NCBI GenBank assembly: GCA_947095585.1
Contig: OX352764.1
Coordinates: forward strand, 69,025,536-69,089,535
DNA from: Nephrocerus scutellatus
Taxonomy: Eukaryota > Arthropoda > Insecta > Diptera > Pipunculidae
Direction: 5' to 3'
DNA length: 64,000 bases
The notes beneath the pieces were generated by a model. The model had not been told where the DNA came from. It was given only the letters and a program-made list of their open reading frames with translations, and searched no databases. Both the position numbers and the translations under genes were made by a program. Numbering within the stretch: position 1 is the first letter of the stretch; every line of letters starts with the position of its first letter. Below are positions 1 to 13,519 of the stretch, in pieces.

Positions 1-617
1 TCACTTTTTTCTCAGTGATAAACTTCCGTTCTTTGATATCAATATCGTTCGTTCTTGTATGGAACGGTGTTAGTCTTGCTAAAGAAATTTTTATTCCAAT
101 TTATATTTGAATAAATTTCAATCATGTATATTCCTTTAGATTCATGAGTTGATCTCTTTGCTACACATTTTCAGCAATCAATTTGTTTTGTTGACTTACA
201 CCTGACGAGACTTACACAGCTGTTATACAACCACAATAAGAGAGGAGATTTCTGGATATTACAAATTCAGTAAAGATTATTTATTGCTGCTTGTTGCAAT
301 TGTATTTTGTAAAATACACAAAATAACAAAAATAAGTAAGCTAAAACATGTATTCCCAAAAATTATAACCATAAAGGCTCTTAAAAAATAAGTCTCTGAA
401 TGTTTTAATTTGTTTTTTATAAATACTTTTCAGTACGGGAAAGTCAAAACATTACATCATACATTGACATTGAGCTTGTTTTTATAATTCTACTATAATT
501 TAAAAATATTTTGTAAAAAGCCTTATGACAATGTTAAATCGGCATTCATAAATGCCACAATACGGTATCATTGTTAACACCTTTTATTAATGAGACCATT
601 ATTTTGTAACCAATATC
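1..617. other. AT-rich DNA, no gene recognised
   Basis: I see no coding motif, tandem array or known repeat boundary here. The stretch ends where the 3' end of LINE family A copy 1 begins on the minus strand (TCATCATCAT at ~618). Confidence 0.5.
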
Positions 618-2118
618 ATCATCATATTTGGCTCTACAACCGGGGCCCGGTCCTAGCTCCCGCAAAAAGTCTGTCCATCGGTCCCGTTTTCGAGCCGATG
701 TCATTCAGTTTGGCATCCTGTCCTGGTCTACGGCATTTTTCCAGTGTAGGCGTGGCCGGCCTCATTCTCGGGTTTCATAAATTTTACCGCAAGTGTCCTG
801 CCCACCGGCACCTACCGAGCTTAATTCTCTTCACGATGACGACATCGCGGTAACGCTCGTAGATCTCATCGTTATAGAGACTCCGGAATCATCCTTCCTC
901 ACATACGGGGCCAAAAATTCTCCGTTCGACTTTTATCTCGAACGCGGCTAAGAGGTCTGAATGCTTTTTGCTAAGCACCCAAGTCTCGGATCCATATGTA
1001 AGTACTGGTATGGCCATTGTCTTATATACCAGCAGCTTGGTTGTTATGGTTAAGTTCCTGGATTTAAAGAGTCTTCACAGACTATATTAGGCTTTGTTGG
1101 CTTTAAGCAACCGTGCGCGTATTTCTGGTTCCCTGCTGTTTTCGGTTGTTATAGTTGACCCAAGATAGTGAAAGGATTGCATTTCTTCAAATTCGCGCTG
1201 CACTATCTACATTGAGGGACCAATGTTGGGTCTTCTATTCGCGGACGTGGCCACCATGCACTTTGTTCTGCTCTTATTTATGTGCAGCCCCAGATATCGT
1301 GCCGCCTGCTCTATCTGGATGAAAGCTTCCTGTTCCAGCTCTTTGGTTTCTACCAACGATGTCAATATCGTCTGAGGAAGCCAGTATCTGAATGGTCTTA
1401 TAGAGGAATGTTCCTCTCGCCGTTACGTGAGAGTCTCTGAGCATTTTCTTGCCATGTAGAAGAGGACGCAGGCCAGTCCATCCCCTCTTCGGAGCCCGTT
1501 GTAGATATTGAATGGGCTTGATAGTGATCTGGATATTTTTAATTGGCTTATAACATTGGTCATGGTCAACCTACATAGTCATTTCAGTTTATTTGGGATG
1601 CCGAATTCTCTCAAGGCTTTCTACAGTTCTACTCTGGCTCTGCTATAATAGGCGGCTTTAAAGTCCATAAAAAGATGGTGTAGTGAGTTTTGAAACTCTA
1701 CACATTTTTCCATCACCTGCCTGGAATGAAGCCAGACTGGTATGGACCAATTATAAATTTAGTGTATGGGGCTATCCTGTCTTGAAGGATAGAGGAGAAA
1801 ATCTTATACGCGATACTAAACAACGTTATACCACGATAATTGCTGCAGGTTGTAATATCTGCTTTCTTATGTATGCGCAGGATGCCTCTTCGCCAGTATT
1901 TTGGTAGTGTTTCTTCCTGCTATACTTGCACTATTAGTTCGTGAAATGCTTGGTGTATTGCGGGGCCTCCTGGTTAATCAGCTCCGCTGGGATACCATCA
2001 GATCCCGGGGCCTTATTATTTTTGAGCCGATTTATCGCTCTGCTAAATTCGTCTATGCTTGGTGGCGGCAGCATAGTATGATCTTCGGTCATTGGTGGAG
2101 CCTCCAATTACTCAACGA
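618..2118 (-). mobile_element. Non-LTR retrotransposon family A, copy 1 (5'-truncated)
   Basis: This is the 3' half of the LINE that is fuller at 18641-21625. Read on the minus strand it covers the reverse-transcriptase region from the PPSIDE-type block near 2090 to the C-terminal RLRWAGHLARM-type block near 800, then an untranslated tail ending in ATGATGATGA at 618. Homology stops at ~2118, so the endonuclease is absent, as expected for 5' truncation during target-primed reverse transcription. It is clearly dead: the catalytic YADD is changed to SSDD around 1360, the second acidic residue of motif A (FKAAYD) reads Y near 1650, and several stops interrupt the frame. The exact clade is uncertain (APE-type, RTE-like). 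Confidence 0.8.
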
Positions 2119-4581
2119 ATGCTTTTTATCATCAAAACACGCAACATGGCTGTTTTAATACAGAGTCAGTTTTTTCAATGTACTGTCGTGAAAACTTCTC
2201 TATTTTGTTCATCGCAAATTTAATTTAAACTGGAAAAATAAATAAGGTGCTTTACGATATAAAAAAATCGAAAAAGAATAGAATTCCAAGGAATTGCCAT
2301 GCCCCTTTTTAGTGTATCATCCCTAGTACCGTTATGTTGAATTTCATAAATCTCATAGTCACCATGAAAGGATATTATGTACCTCCGACGACGTATAGCG
2401 AACCACATGTCTTGTACAGTGCTTGTTGTTTTGTTTATATGGAACTGATTTATCGATGACAGCTGTTCCTCTGCATATAAGAGAACAAAATCTTAAAATG
2501 CACACATGTCGTATTGCAGTTATAATTATTATTCTAATTTGTAAACATAATGAAATGCATACAAAATGAATTGTTGCACAAGTGTGCGCGTGAATAATTA
2601 GCACTTATCAAATGCTACGCTTTGTCACATATTATGTCTTATCCTTTCGAATATTCAAAATAAATTGTTGCTATAATTTGTAGTTACGAACAACTTGTTT
2701 GAGCAATCATAGTGGTTTTTAGATATTCATTGTATAGATCTGGTTTCCTTGGAAGTTAACATAATGCACTGTAAGTTTTTTAATCCAAATTGCCGCAAAT
2801 ACAACCATGACAACGAGGCTGTAGTACCAGCAGGAGAGATTTTGTATGTACTTCTACCTATAGTTACTTTTCGTTTAACTGGTTGATTTTAGGATCGATT
2901 TCATACAAATTGGTGGTTTTTAAACAATTCTTTTAGATTTAAGCCATCCGAAACTTATTTATGTATGAGATATCAATAAATATTAATTGCCCAAAATAAC
3001 AGAATGGCATGTAAAATTTTCTCATTTCTTTAAGCATTACTGAAATTTGGTATACATACTAACATTCAATAAAAATTACCTGAAATCGATGAGCAGCCAC
3101 ATTCAGTGAAGAGTTCGAATATACATATATCAGATTTATATAACTTGGTTTGATTTATTAAGCAAATACACAATTAGAGATAAAAAACCTTCCGTATTTT
3201 CATATCAAAAGGGAAATTTGAAATTAACATTATCTTAAATAAATAATACTCTAATGTCTATAATGTATAACACATAATTTACATCTGAAGAAAAAGCTCC
3301 ACGAGTTTGAGTTTGAAACGTTTACCATAATCATATTTAAGTGCATACAATTCTGGTAATCTAAGATCCATTTTAGTCAATTAGGAAATTTTCAAAATAA
3401 CAGTAAGAAAACCGAAAACGTGACACTGAATGAATATCAGAAAAGTTTTATACAAAAGAGAGAAAAATTTACTGGTGTGAGTGAAACAAATAAATGGATC
3501 TTAGATGGCGTAGTAATAATCTTGTAATAACTTAATCTCAATAACTTTGGAAACAATGAAAATTCTAGAATAAAAAATTTTTTTTAAAGGGTGATTTTAA
3601 GTTATTGTAGATGTAAATGCAAATATTTATCAATCATAAAAAGTATTTTATTGCCCGTAGTTATGCTCTGCAAACATGGAAAATCCGAAATCCTTATTTT
3701 TACAATCCTATTGAAGTTACTCCCGTGGTGTTAATCCTGGAGTAGTCACGCCGAACACACATTATGTTACTGGCAGCATCTGCGAGCGATTTAATTAGAT
3801 GTATTTTTGTTGTTTCCATTCGATTATCGTAAAGCCTCCCAAATAGTTTTATTTTAGAAAAGTATTTCAGAGAATGGAAAGATTTTTTTTAAATATTTAG
3901 GAATATGCGGTGATTTACGAGACAAACACAAATCAACTATCCGACGTGTTCCATACCCGATAATATATTAATAAATTGGCTAACCTGCAGTATATAGGAC
4001 AAGGGGGTAGTTTTTTGTCCCTTCCAGATGCATGGAGGGTCCCATTGGCACTATGTATTTACTTCAAAGTTTCCTATAATACCATTCATTTGGTACCAAA
4101 CAACCTAGCTACTTTTTAAAACCCATCTGTAATACGCATTTTTTAATAAAAATGTCAAAATTTTGAAGGGTTTTTAGTTTCGGGGATGCTAGGCGGCTCT
4201 ATTGCAGTTCAGGCTTATTGCCAACCGAATTAACGCAGCCAAAAAAAGAAAATTCCGGGTAAAAAAGCCTCATCAAATATTTCAATAATTCTCGTCAAAC
4301 TATTAAAAACTACTAAACTAAGTATTTAATCTTTAAACAAACAAATATTAAATTAATTGAATCAAGATCTTTAGTTGGTGAAATTTAGTTTAGGTTCCAT
4401 TTACTTGATCGCCATTATCAACAATCACATTATTTTCTTCGAAGTCTTCAAAGAATTTATTGTTGAACTTTAAAATGAATTAATAATTAACATATCTATG
4501 TTGTTATTATTTTTTTTTAAAGTTTAAAAATAGTTTACAGCAACCATCTATTAACCCCAAATCATTGCATTTCACTTTTTT
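2119..4581. other. AT-rich DNA, no gene recognised
   Basis: Only short open frames without recognisable motifs occur. No repeat boundary was identified until the HINE-like element at 4582. Confidence 0.45.
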
Positions 4582-5282
4582 AAACTCTCTATATTAACTT
4601 CACTTGCCAGTGGCACGGATGTCGGACGTCTGTCGGTCGTCGGTCGTCTGTCGTGGAATCTTGCGATCAATTTTTAACACACTTCCCCAAGCGCGATTTT
4701 ATTGAAATTTTGCACACATGTGTATTTCCAGTGTATTTTCTATTAAAATTTGAGGCCCCTCGGGCTACGGGGTTCCCCCATACAAATATTTTACAAAATT
4801 TAATCGATTTTCTTCAAATTTTATACGCATGTGTATCTCCGATGGTCAACACTTTTTGTAAAAATTTTGGAGACCTCGGGCCCCGGGTTCATGGGGCCCC
4901 ATAACATTTTTAAAAAAAAAATTAACACGATTTTATATGTTATACACATATGTGTATCTCCGATGGACAACACATTTTGTAAACATTTTGGATACCCCGG
5001 GCCCCGGGGTCGTGGGCCCCAACATTTTTTTTTTAAATTAACGTGTGTATCTCCGATGGACAACACTTTTTTGTAAAAATTTTTGAGTTTTTGATTTGAA
5101 TTTTTTTCCCATACAAATTTTTTTTATACATGTGTATCTCCGGTGAGAATAGCTTTTGAAAAAAGTGAAGGAGGCTCTTATATTAATTTTTTCCAAATCA
5201 ACCCGGTTCAAACTTTGCACACATATGTATCCCTAATTAGAGAATTTACATGAAAAATTTTAATTTTTATGGGTTTTTTTTT
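4582..5282 (+). mobile_element. HINE-like (Helentron-type, non-autonomous) element, copy 1
   Basis: It starts at CTCTATATTAACTTCACTTG, followed by a GTCGG/TCGTC microsatellite, a conserved segment with TTTTTAACACACTTCCC, and then about five ~80-120-bp units, each holding a near-palindromic ACATGTGTATCTCCG and a GGGCCCCGGG motif. It ends with ATTAGAGAATTTACATG and TTTTTATGGG. Start and end motifs are inverted (CTCTA/TAGAG). There is no real ORF; open frames here come from the repeat units. Assignment to Helentron-type rolling-circle elements is inferred from architecture. Confidence 0.7.
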
Positions 5283-5318
5283 AATAGAACAAAATATGTA
5301 GTGGTCCTTTTTGTAATC

Positions 5319-5765
5319 AAATTCTCTATATTAACTTTGCTTTCTCTTGGCTGGCTGGCTGGGTGGCTGGCTGGGTGGCTGGTTGGCTGGCTGGCTGGCT
5401 GGCTGACTGGCTGGTCAGATCTTGTGATTAATTTTTAACCCACTTCCTACAGCCCGATTTTATTGAAATTTTGCACACATGTATATTTCCGGTGACAATA
5501 ATTTCTACTTATTTGAGAGTTTTTGGGTCGCTGTGGTCGGGGGGCTCCCATACAAATTATTTTTCTCAACATCAAATCATACTATCATGACTTTGTTCTG
5601 TGTGCGCTGTGCGCTGTGGGCAGCGCTGCTTGCTTTACGAATGGGGTTATTTTGTTTTTGGGTTGCAGTGCTTTGTATTCGTTTTTATATTTCAGTACTT
5701 ATAGTGGAATTAAGTATACTTTTGGTTATTACAGAATTTACATGAAAATTTTTAATTTTCCAAAA
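5319..5765 (+). mobile_element. HINE-like element, copy 2 (short subfamily)
   Basis: It begins AAATTCTCTATATTAACTTT, then a (TGGC)n microsatellite at 5350-5415, then the conserved TTTTTAACCCACTTCC segment. The interior differs from copy 1: instead of the minisatellite it has a CTGTGCGCTGTGGGCAGCG segment that is shared with the element at 47797-48187. It ends with CAGAATTTACATG. It lies only ~36 bp downstream of copy 1 in the same orientation. The apparent LAGWLAGW peptide is translated microsatellite. Confidence 0.65.
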
Positions 5766-7535
5766 CAATTTCGTCTATAAATAATACCCCACCCTTACGG
5801 ACAGATTTAAATCCTTAATTTTACGTAAGAAAGATATTCAAAATCCTAATATACATTTTTTTTTAAAAACTGAATAAACTAGGTTTTAATTATATAATAG
5901 CCTTTGCAACATACCATTCAAAGTACGAATATTTCCACAGTAAAAACCGAAAGTCCCTAATTGAATTCTTTTGAAGTTCTGCACTATAATATTTGGTTCG
6001 TTTAACAAACATAGACCTACTCAATTTCTCTATTGAAATATTTTGCAACCATAATTCTTCTTTTCACGGTCTAATTCAGAACCTCTAGTATGTATTTCTT
6101 CACATACAGCAAACAAATAAAAACTGAAGTAATGAAACTTTGTGCCATTCATTTGAATTCCGATCCTAGTTTATATTCAAATTGCGATCGTTAACAACTA
6201 CATACAGAGTATCACATGAAGGATACTACGCACACCGAACGACGGTAGTGTCAACCTCTTTGTTGTAACTTTGAGAGCGAAAAACTTTCCTTTCATGTGC
6301 AAATAAGCTTTCTACACCAAATAAAAACTGCACGGTGTTAGGTCCTCGATCCACGGTCCGATGAATGGGAAGCTACTTTTAGGCAGCGCACTATTGCACT
6401 GTGGCTTATAATAAAAACCGATAACGAGTATGTATCTATTTGTATGAGTTTGTAAAATGTATATATTCGTACCTTGTATTGAAGTGACTCCTCCTGGATG
6501 GAAGACGCGAGAGCACTGATTAAGCATCGGCGACGAAATGAAAATCGTAAATCTTTTTAACTGTATTAACATGTAGTGCTACTAAAATTTAGCCTTTGCA
6601 AAATTTTAAATTTTAAGGTTTTTTACTGTTCGACTTGCCAACGCTTACAAATTATGCGTCGGTTCAATTGCAATTTTGGTACAGTTTTTCTACATAATAT
6701 ACAAGTTAAAGATATTATGTGTCAAAGATTTATGAATCCGTTACACTAGACGCATTTTAAAGTGTAATTATATTATATGAAAATATATGTACTGACAGTG
6801 TAATCCAAACTGTTGTTTTAAACCTATCATTTATGCTTCTATAGTATGCAATCATGAATTCTCTCGGCTTCTGCAGAGTTATGAAGAAGTCAGCTCCAAA
6901 TAGCTTTTCCGTAACCTCGAAGATGTTGTCTTTTCCAGTCAATGGTGCACTTATCTATGTAGAATTTAGAGTAGATCTTTGGGCAAATAAGTGCTGCACC
7001 TTCTTTTGTTTAAGGTTTTGCAGATTTTCGGCATTCATCTCTTTAAAATGTTGACATCCTCAATACTTTTCAGATTGTCCACATTTCTGTCTTTTTACGC
7101 AAAAAGACAAAAAGAGTATCCTTTTTTAAACTAGGTTTTCTTTTTTGTTTTCTTTTGGTTGAAGTTTTGAACCCGTTATTAGTAGGATGAACTTTTATAT
7201 CTTCTACTAGATGTAACCGCGATAAGCTTAAATCCCATTTAACATCGAACAATTTTACTCTTCTTTTCTTTTTGAAAACTTAAGATTCGCTTATGGAGTA
7301 TGACTATTGTGAAATAAAAACTTAATAATGCTTCAAGTTATGTTCTGAAAACTCATCCGAATTCGGTCCCACGTGATTAGTGCTCAAACAAATAGACAAA
7401 GATTCAAAGAATGATCTTAATGCATTCTTTCACTTACAGTTCACCCCACCCAATAAATTACTTATATGTATATATATTTTCTTTGTAATAATAGTCTCAA
7501 TCCTAAGTAAAAAAAAATTAGTGTAATGTATAGCA

Positions 7536-7538
<3 letters not shown>
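5766..7538. other. AT-rich DNA, no gene recognised
   Basis: No motif-bearing ORF was seen. Open frames at 6312-6572 and 6854-7054 lack family signatures and any support for being exons. Confidence 0.45.

Positions 7539-7570
<32 letters not shown>
7539..7570. repeat. (TA)16 microsatellite
   Basis: This is an uninterrupted TA dinucleotide run of about 32 bases. Confidence 0.95.
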
Positions 7571-7573
<3 letters not shown>

Positions 7574-10291
7574 TTATTTTAGAAAACTGATTTTTAAATA
7601 AAATACAAAATAAGTTAACAATTGTACGAGTTATTAAGCGCTTGTCAACGAATTTTCAATAGATGTTAAGTAATAGCAATAATTATGCCATGGACAAATT
7701 TCGAGTATGTAAAAGTATCTGTATCATTGCCCTTTCTCTTCGCTTTTCAGTATTGATAGAATGCCATCCAACTTAGAGACACATTGTGTTAGGTCAAAAT
7801 CAAAGACTATATACAGATACTAAAAGAGGCTGCTAGATTCGGTCTTGGGTCATAAATTAAAATTTTGACAGCGCCTTCAGTGTTGTGGAAAATGGGGTAA
7901 ACAGGATGAATGGAGTTTTGTTTATATGATGGCAGCAAAGGTTGGCAGTTAACCAAAATGGGCAAGATACATAGATGAAAGGCAAATGTGTAGAAGATTG
8001 TGTGTATATAGGAAAATCAAAACTGAGGCAAATTTTAGAGGAGATTCAATTTATTGCTTGAATAATTTTTTGCAATGGAGTTAGGCTCCAAAAAGGATTA
8101 CTCTCGTTTTTGGTCAATGCATAAACCATGCATATAAAGATTTTATTTTAATCTTAAAATCTTTGATATAATTTTATTGATAAATTTCTTCTTTTTATTT
8201 GCTTGCACTAATTTTTATGTAGTATATGGATTTTTCTAAGTATGCTGAGATTATAATGCTACACACAATGGATTTAAGTTCCGTTTATTGGCAGAAATAA
8301 TTGGTTTTTTACTTACTATTTACGACGTTGTAACTTAACCTTTTTAACAAATAATAATAAAATGGTTTGCCTTATTTTATCCATTTTTTACATAGATTTA
8401 TAAAATAAGCGAAAGCACACATCGTTTATGCCAAAACCACTAATTCGAGAGGCATTCATCTCACGAAACAAGTGATTTATCCCTAGTAACCAAAAGTTTT
8501 CTCAAAACAGTAACAAAACAGTACAGTTGTACGAAAACAATTGGAACAATCTATACATTAGATCACTCAGAAATTTACGTAATTGATAATTTTGTTGACG
8601 CAAACTCAGTTGAGTTTTCCGAATGAGTTAAGTGGTGCACTGCAAATAGCTAATTTAGGGTAAAAATATTTTTTAAATAATTTTCACTTCGCTTCTAATT
8701 GGTTCTTAAGACCAATGTGCCAAGTACTCAAAGCATTTGCGATGCCTACCTTCGCAAGTCAGAATGCTGATTTTACATTTACATTTTACATTCCATGCTT
8801 AAGAGGCTTAGGCGATGCTCAGATTAATAAGAAATTATAACAACAAAATATAACGGTTATGTTCGAATGTAAAAACTCAGGCTGCACGAAAACTTTTCAG
8901 GAAAAGTTATATTCATGGATGTATTCAAATGAAAAAAATCGTTTAACCTATGGCACAAAAACTCAAGATTTTGCAAAAAAGGGTTAGTTATACCATCGGT
9001 AACGGGACACAGAATGCATAATCAGACAAAACTAAAATCAATCAACTTTCTTTTTAGAAAACAAAGCCGCTATAGCATTAGCAGTCACGAATATTGTAAC
9101 AACAACGTGTCCGAAGCTATGTTTTGTGTTTGTATTGTTGATACATAGCTTCATGCTTGCGAAATCTCCTTTTTCTAAATTCCATCAAACATCCTGGAGC
9201 ATAGAGTACAATAAATGCATATATGCCAGGAGATTTTTGAACTCACAGAGCGTTCAAGAGTAACTGGTGGAAGAAGAAAATATGATTTAATGGAAATGAC
9301 TCATTTTTATCTGAAATACTTTGATGAAAATTGTTTTCGAAAATATTTCTCAAATGTGCTTTAAACTTTCAAACCTAAACCTTTTTTGCATAAAAAGTAG
9401 AAAAAAATTTCGAGATATCTGACACTAAACTAAAGCACTAAATTTCACTCGCTTTCACCAATAAATAATTACAGATGCCTTTTTCTGCTATCTTTTACCT
9501 ACCGCAGACGCACAGAGTGCAAAATGCCATTAAGAAAAACCCATAAACATGCAGATCTCAAGATTTTTAAATGTTTCACATTGTATATATGTTTCTTATA
9601 TACACCGTCCCTTGTAATTTGGAACAAATGCCATGTTAATTTGTTTGTAATTGTGCACGCACTGACACTTAACAACCAAGCGACATTTTATTGGAAATCG
9701 TAAAATTCAACAGATATACCAGAAAATTTGATTCCCGACGTACTGTTACTGTCACATCTCTGTGTATACCAGAACTGAAAACACCAACCGGCGCTGCACT
9801 TATTAGAAATGAAATGAATTCTTTAACAATCCTTCGTCCCTTCAAATTAGTAAGATTTTTGTTTATGTCGTTTACTTAGTTGAAGTGTAGGGAATGTTTA
9901 TTTTTAGATACTTTATTCTTGCTACCGGTTGATATTGTACAGATACTCAAATACTAGCTATATAAAATATACACACAGTTTCGAATAGATTACAACATGT
10001 ATGTCTTCATGGGGATTTATGCGATGGGTATTTACTATGAAAATGTGATCACTTGGATCCGAAAGTAGTCAGTCATTTCCTCGATAAATTAAATAATCAG
10101 ACAACTTTATGTTAATACCAAAAAAAAAAGTTCTGCTGGAATCAAGGGATTATACATATCATATTAAATTAAATGAAGTAAATGGAAAAAAATTTGAACG
10201 ACATTTTCAGTTGCTCGATTTTGTTTTGTTTTTCGAATTTAACGAGAAGCCACTGGTACACATTATGCTTAGAGAGCGGGTTAGTTTTTCT
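7571..10291. other. AT-rich DNA, no gene recognised
   Basis: No coding signature or repeat was recognised. Short ORFs such as 9691-9879 have no features to support them. Confidence 0.45.
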
Positions 10292-10818
10292 GAATTCTCT
10301 ATATTAACTTCGCATGGCTGGCTGGCTGGCATAACAAAACTTGTGGTCAATTTTAACCCACTTACTGAAGCCTGATTTTATTAAAACTCTGCACACATGT
10401 GTATCTCCGATAACAACACTTTCTATTACAATTTGGTGGCCCCTCGGGTCTCGAGGTCGGGGGCTCCCATACAAATATTTTACAAATTTTTACCGATTTT
10501 CTTCAAATTGTATACGCATGTGTATCTACGATGGACAACACTTTTTGGCGAAATTTGGAAGTGATTGGGCCCCGTAGTCGGGAGGAACCCATACAAATAT
10601 TAAAAAAAAAGTACCGATTTTCTTCAAATTTTATACACATATGTATCTCCGATGAACAACAATTTTTGTAAAAATTTGGAAGTAATCGGGCCCCGGGGTC
10701 GGGTAAAACCCATAAAAATTAAAAAAAAAATTACCCGATTTTCTTCAAATTTTATAAACATATATATCCGATTAGAGAATTTACAAGAAAAAATTTAATT
10801 TTTATGGGCTGTTTTTTT
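10292..10818 (+). mobile_element. HINE-like element, copy 3
   Basis: It starts GAATTCTCTATATTAACTTC, followed by a short (TGGC)n, then TTTTAACCCACTTAC and four ~110-bp units with CACATGTGTATCTCCGA and GGGCCCCG. It ends CGATTAGAGAATTTACAAG plus TTTTTATGGGCTG. It is essentially a complete member of the family. Confidence 0.75.
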
Positions 10819-12535
10819 GCAAATGAATTTTTAAATATAAATAAAAATTTATCACAAGGGCAGCGTCGGTTCACTATTGTATATTGAGTAAGCATATGAT
10901 AAAAAGAAATTGGTAACACTTTTCTTTCGTTTAAAACTAAAAATCGTCTACATCTTTTACAATTTAAGTCACCTCTTAAAACTAATAATCTAAAACCTGC
11001 AATGGAATGGTTAAATACTTTTTGTTATATGCACACTATTTTGGCCAGTTTAAGTTCCCGCCTGTCTGGAAAAAATTTTAGATTAGAATCAAAACAAAAA
11101 CTTTTTTAACACTTAATTCAATAGCCAACCTGAAATGCTATTTATTTCATTGCACTAAACAACGATAAGCCCAATAAATCTCTACACAAAAAGGACATTT
11201 TTCTTCATTTCATCATTGCAGAAGGAGGTAAATAACCAACTAAATCCATTAAATTTTATAGGCTATTAAGGCGAAATGCCATTAACCAAATCTGTGTGCC
11301 CGAAAAAAAACTTAACATTTTGATTGACAGGCCGTGAGCGTGTTTTATACGTTGGCATGTGTAGAATTCCCAAACTTCATCTGCACTGGAACCTTTCCCA
11401 GTTCACTCTGCTTTTAGAAAAAAGATAATTGGAAAATTAATGGATGTATTTTTTGCGCTTCACTCTGTTTAAGTTCCTATAAAAGGCAAGTAGAACCGCC
11501 GCATTGATAACTAATCGTTATCTTACTTTCAGTCGATAGTTTGGTATAACTTTCTTAGCAGAGTTGGCGATATGAGGAAATTTTGCTTTTATTTTCTCTT
11601 TCAGTTCTAATGGAGCTATTTCGAGTAACAGGGGGAAAAGAAAGAATTTTCTTTACAATATTTTTGTAGCAAAAACAATAGAAAAATTTTAAGCTGTGGA
11701 CACATACATACCAGCATACATAATAATTACATATACTCATTTATAGTCAGGCTAGCTTAGCGCACGGCGTTGCATGGTTGTAATATTTTACACTAATATC
11801 GCCCCACCATCCCAATAACCGATGCCCAAAAACTCATCCTTCCACCATCCCAACGGCAGTTACTTACCTTCACCACGACCCCGAAAACTATGCGATCGAA
11901 TCTAATATCGGCCACCTCCCATGTTCAGTTGATATTAGTCAAGGCGTTCCAGAGTCAGTCACAAATACACAAATAGGTTTTCTTATAAGAATCTAACATG
12001 TGCTTGTGACATGCTAAGAACGCGATATCATTTTGCATTGAATACTTCATTTTTGCAACCTTAAGAAAGTGTGTATTTTTTGTAACTCTCATTCCGTTCT
12101 ACAAAATTGTCACCAAATACAAAATAATCGGCAAAATAGTAAATGATTAGTAACCAAAAGATCCTATAAAAGGAAACCAAAAGAGAAGTGAAACCTCGTT
12201 TTACTTATAAAAGAACAAAAGTTATATAGCGTTGGACGAGCTGGGCTATACAAAATTAACTACTATTATTACAAGGTATCTTTGTATGCAAACTTCAGTT
12301 TTAAAGTATAAAATTTGGTATTAGAGAGATACTTTATTACTTTGATTTACTTGTTTTTTATTTTTTCTGCAACTAGCGAAAATAACCGGCGTTTCCCGGT
12401 TGCCCCATCCCACTGACCACCCGACAACTTACAACCCGCCCACTAACCACCTGCACACTGACTAACCGGCTACAAATCTTCCCATCACCAACAAACAGCA
12501 TTTCATTTTTATGAGATTTATTACTACGGTTAAGA
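10819..12535. other. Non-coding DNA; one copy of an ACTAGC repeat
   Basis: No gene was recognised. Two TATAAAAGG motifs (near 11477 and 12165) are the only promoter-like words and have no associated reading frame. Diverged starts of an interspersed repeat (GGCTAGCTTAGCGCACGGCG near 11750, and AACTAGC then CCGGCGTTTCCCGG near 12370) resemble those at 52087 and 63682. Confidence 0.4.
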
Positions 12536-12578
12536 AACAGAAGTATTCAAAGTACTAAGAAAACTCAAAAAATTAAGG
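12536..12578 (+). repeat. Left direct repeat flanking HINE-like copy 4
   Basis: This ~43-bp sequence (AACAGAAGTATTCAAAGTAC...) recurs with a few mismatches at 13478-13519, on the other side of the HINE-like element. Confidence 0.75.
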
Positions 12579-12591
12579 CTCGTTTCAGGCA

Positions 12592-13477
12592 ATCTGGACC
12601 CTAAAAAAACGCATAAAAATTTAAAAATTTCGTGCAAATTCTCTAATCAGGAATACACAATGTGCAAAGTTTAAGTTTAAATAAAAACGGGTGCATTTTT
12701 TAAAAAATTCGCTTGGGAGACACCGATCCCGGGCCCGATCACCTCTAAATGTGTAAAAATTTTGTAGAAAATCGGGATAATTTTTTAAAAAATTTAATTA
12801 GGAGCCAATCTGCCTTAGGGCCACTTCCAAAATTTTTACAAAAGTGTTTTCCATCGGATTAAACACGTGTGTAAAAAATTTGATGAAAATCGGGTAAATT
12901 TTTAAAAATGATTTGTTTTGGAGCCACCCCATCCGGGAGCTAGATCGGTACAAAATTTTTACAAAAAGTGTTGGCCATCTGAGATACACATGTTATAAAA
13001 TTTGAGGAAAATCGGACTAATTTTTAAAAAATTATATGGGAGCCATTCGGTCCTGGGTACACTACCAAATTTTTACAAAAATTGTTGCCCATAGGATTAA
13101 ATACGTATTTATAAATGTGCAAAAATTTTGAAGAGAATCGGGTAAATTTTTTAAAAGAATTGTATGGGATCGACTCTGGCGCCCGATCACTGCAAATTTT
13201 TTACAAAAACTGTTGTCCGTCATGTGTATAAAATTTAAAGAAAATCGGGTGAATTTTTTAAATAATTTGTATGGGGACCCCCGACTCCAGGTCCCAATCA
13301 CTCCAAAAATTTTATAAAAAGTGTTATCCTTCGGAACTACAAATGTGTATAAAATTTGAAGAAAATCTGGTAAATCTTATTTTTTAAAATATTTGTATGG
13401 GGCGACCGACCGCTAAATCGCAAGATTCCACGATAAACAAACAAACAGACCCAGGGCACGCGAATTGAATATAGAGA
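12592..13477 (-). mobile_element. HINE-like element, copy 4 (long minisatellite)
   Basis: It is in reverse orientation. It opens with GCATAAAAATTTAAAAA and AAATTCTCTAATC, carries six or more internal units (GATCACT, CCAAATTTTTACAAA, AAATCGGGTAAATTTTT) and closes near 13477 with GAATATAGAGAA. Units have diverged from each other. The ORFs across it (for example 12798-12989 and 13062-13301) are read-through of repeat units. Confidence 0.75.
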
Positions 13478-13519
13478 ACAGAAGTATTGAAAGTACTTAG
13501 AAAACCCAAAAAATTAAGG
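13478..13519 (+). repeat. Right direct repeat flanking HINE-like copy 4
   Basis: This matches 12536-12578 (AACAGAAGTATTGAAAGTAC...). At ~42 bp it is far too long for an ordinary target-site duplication. Confidence 0.75.

Noticed and set aside
5250..5438. ORF with LAGWLAGWLVGWLAG repeat peptide
   Set aside because: Translation of the (TGGC)n microsatellite in HINE-like copy 2.
11470..11540. TATAAAAGG with downstream TCAGTC as a core promoter
   Set aside because: Spacing is ~50 bp rather than ~30 and no coding or transcript evidence follows.
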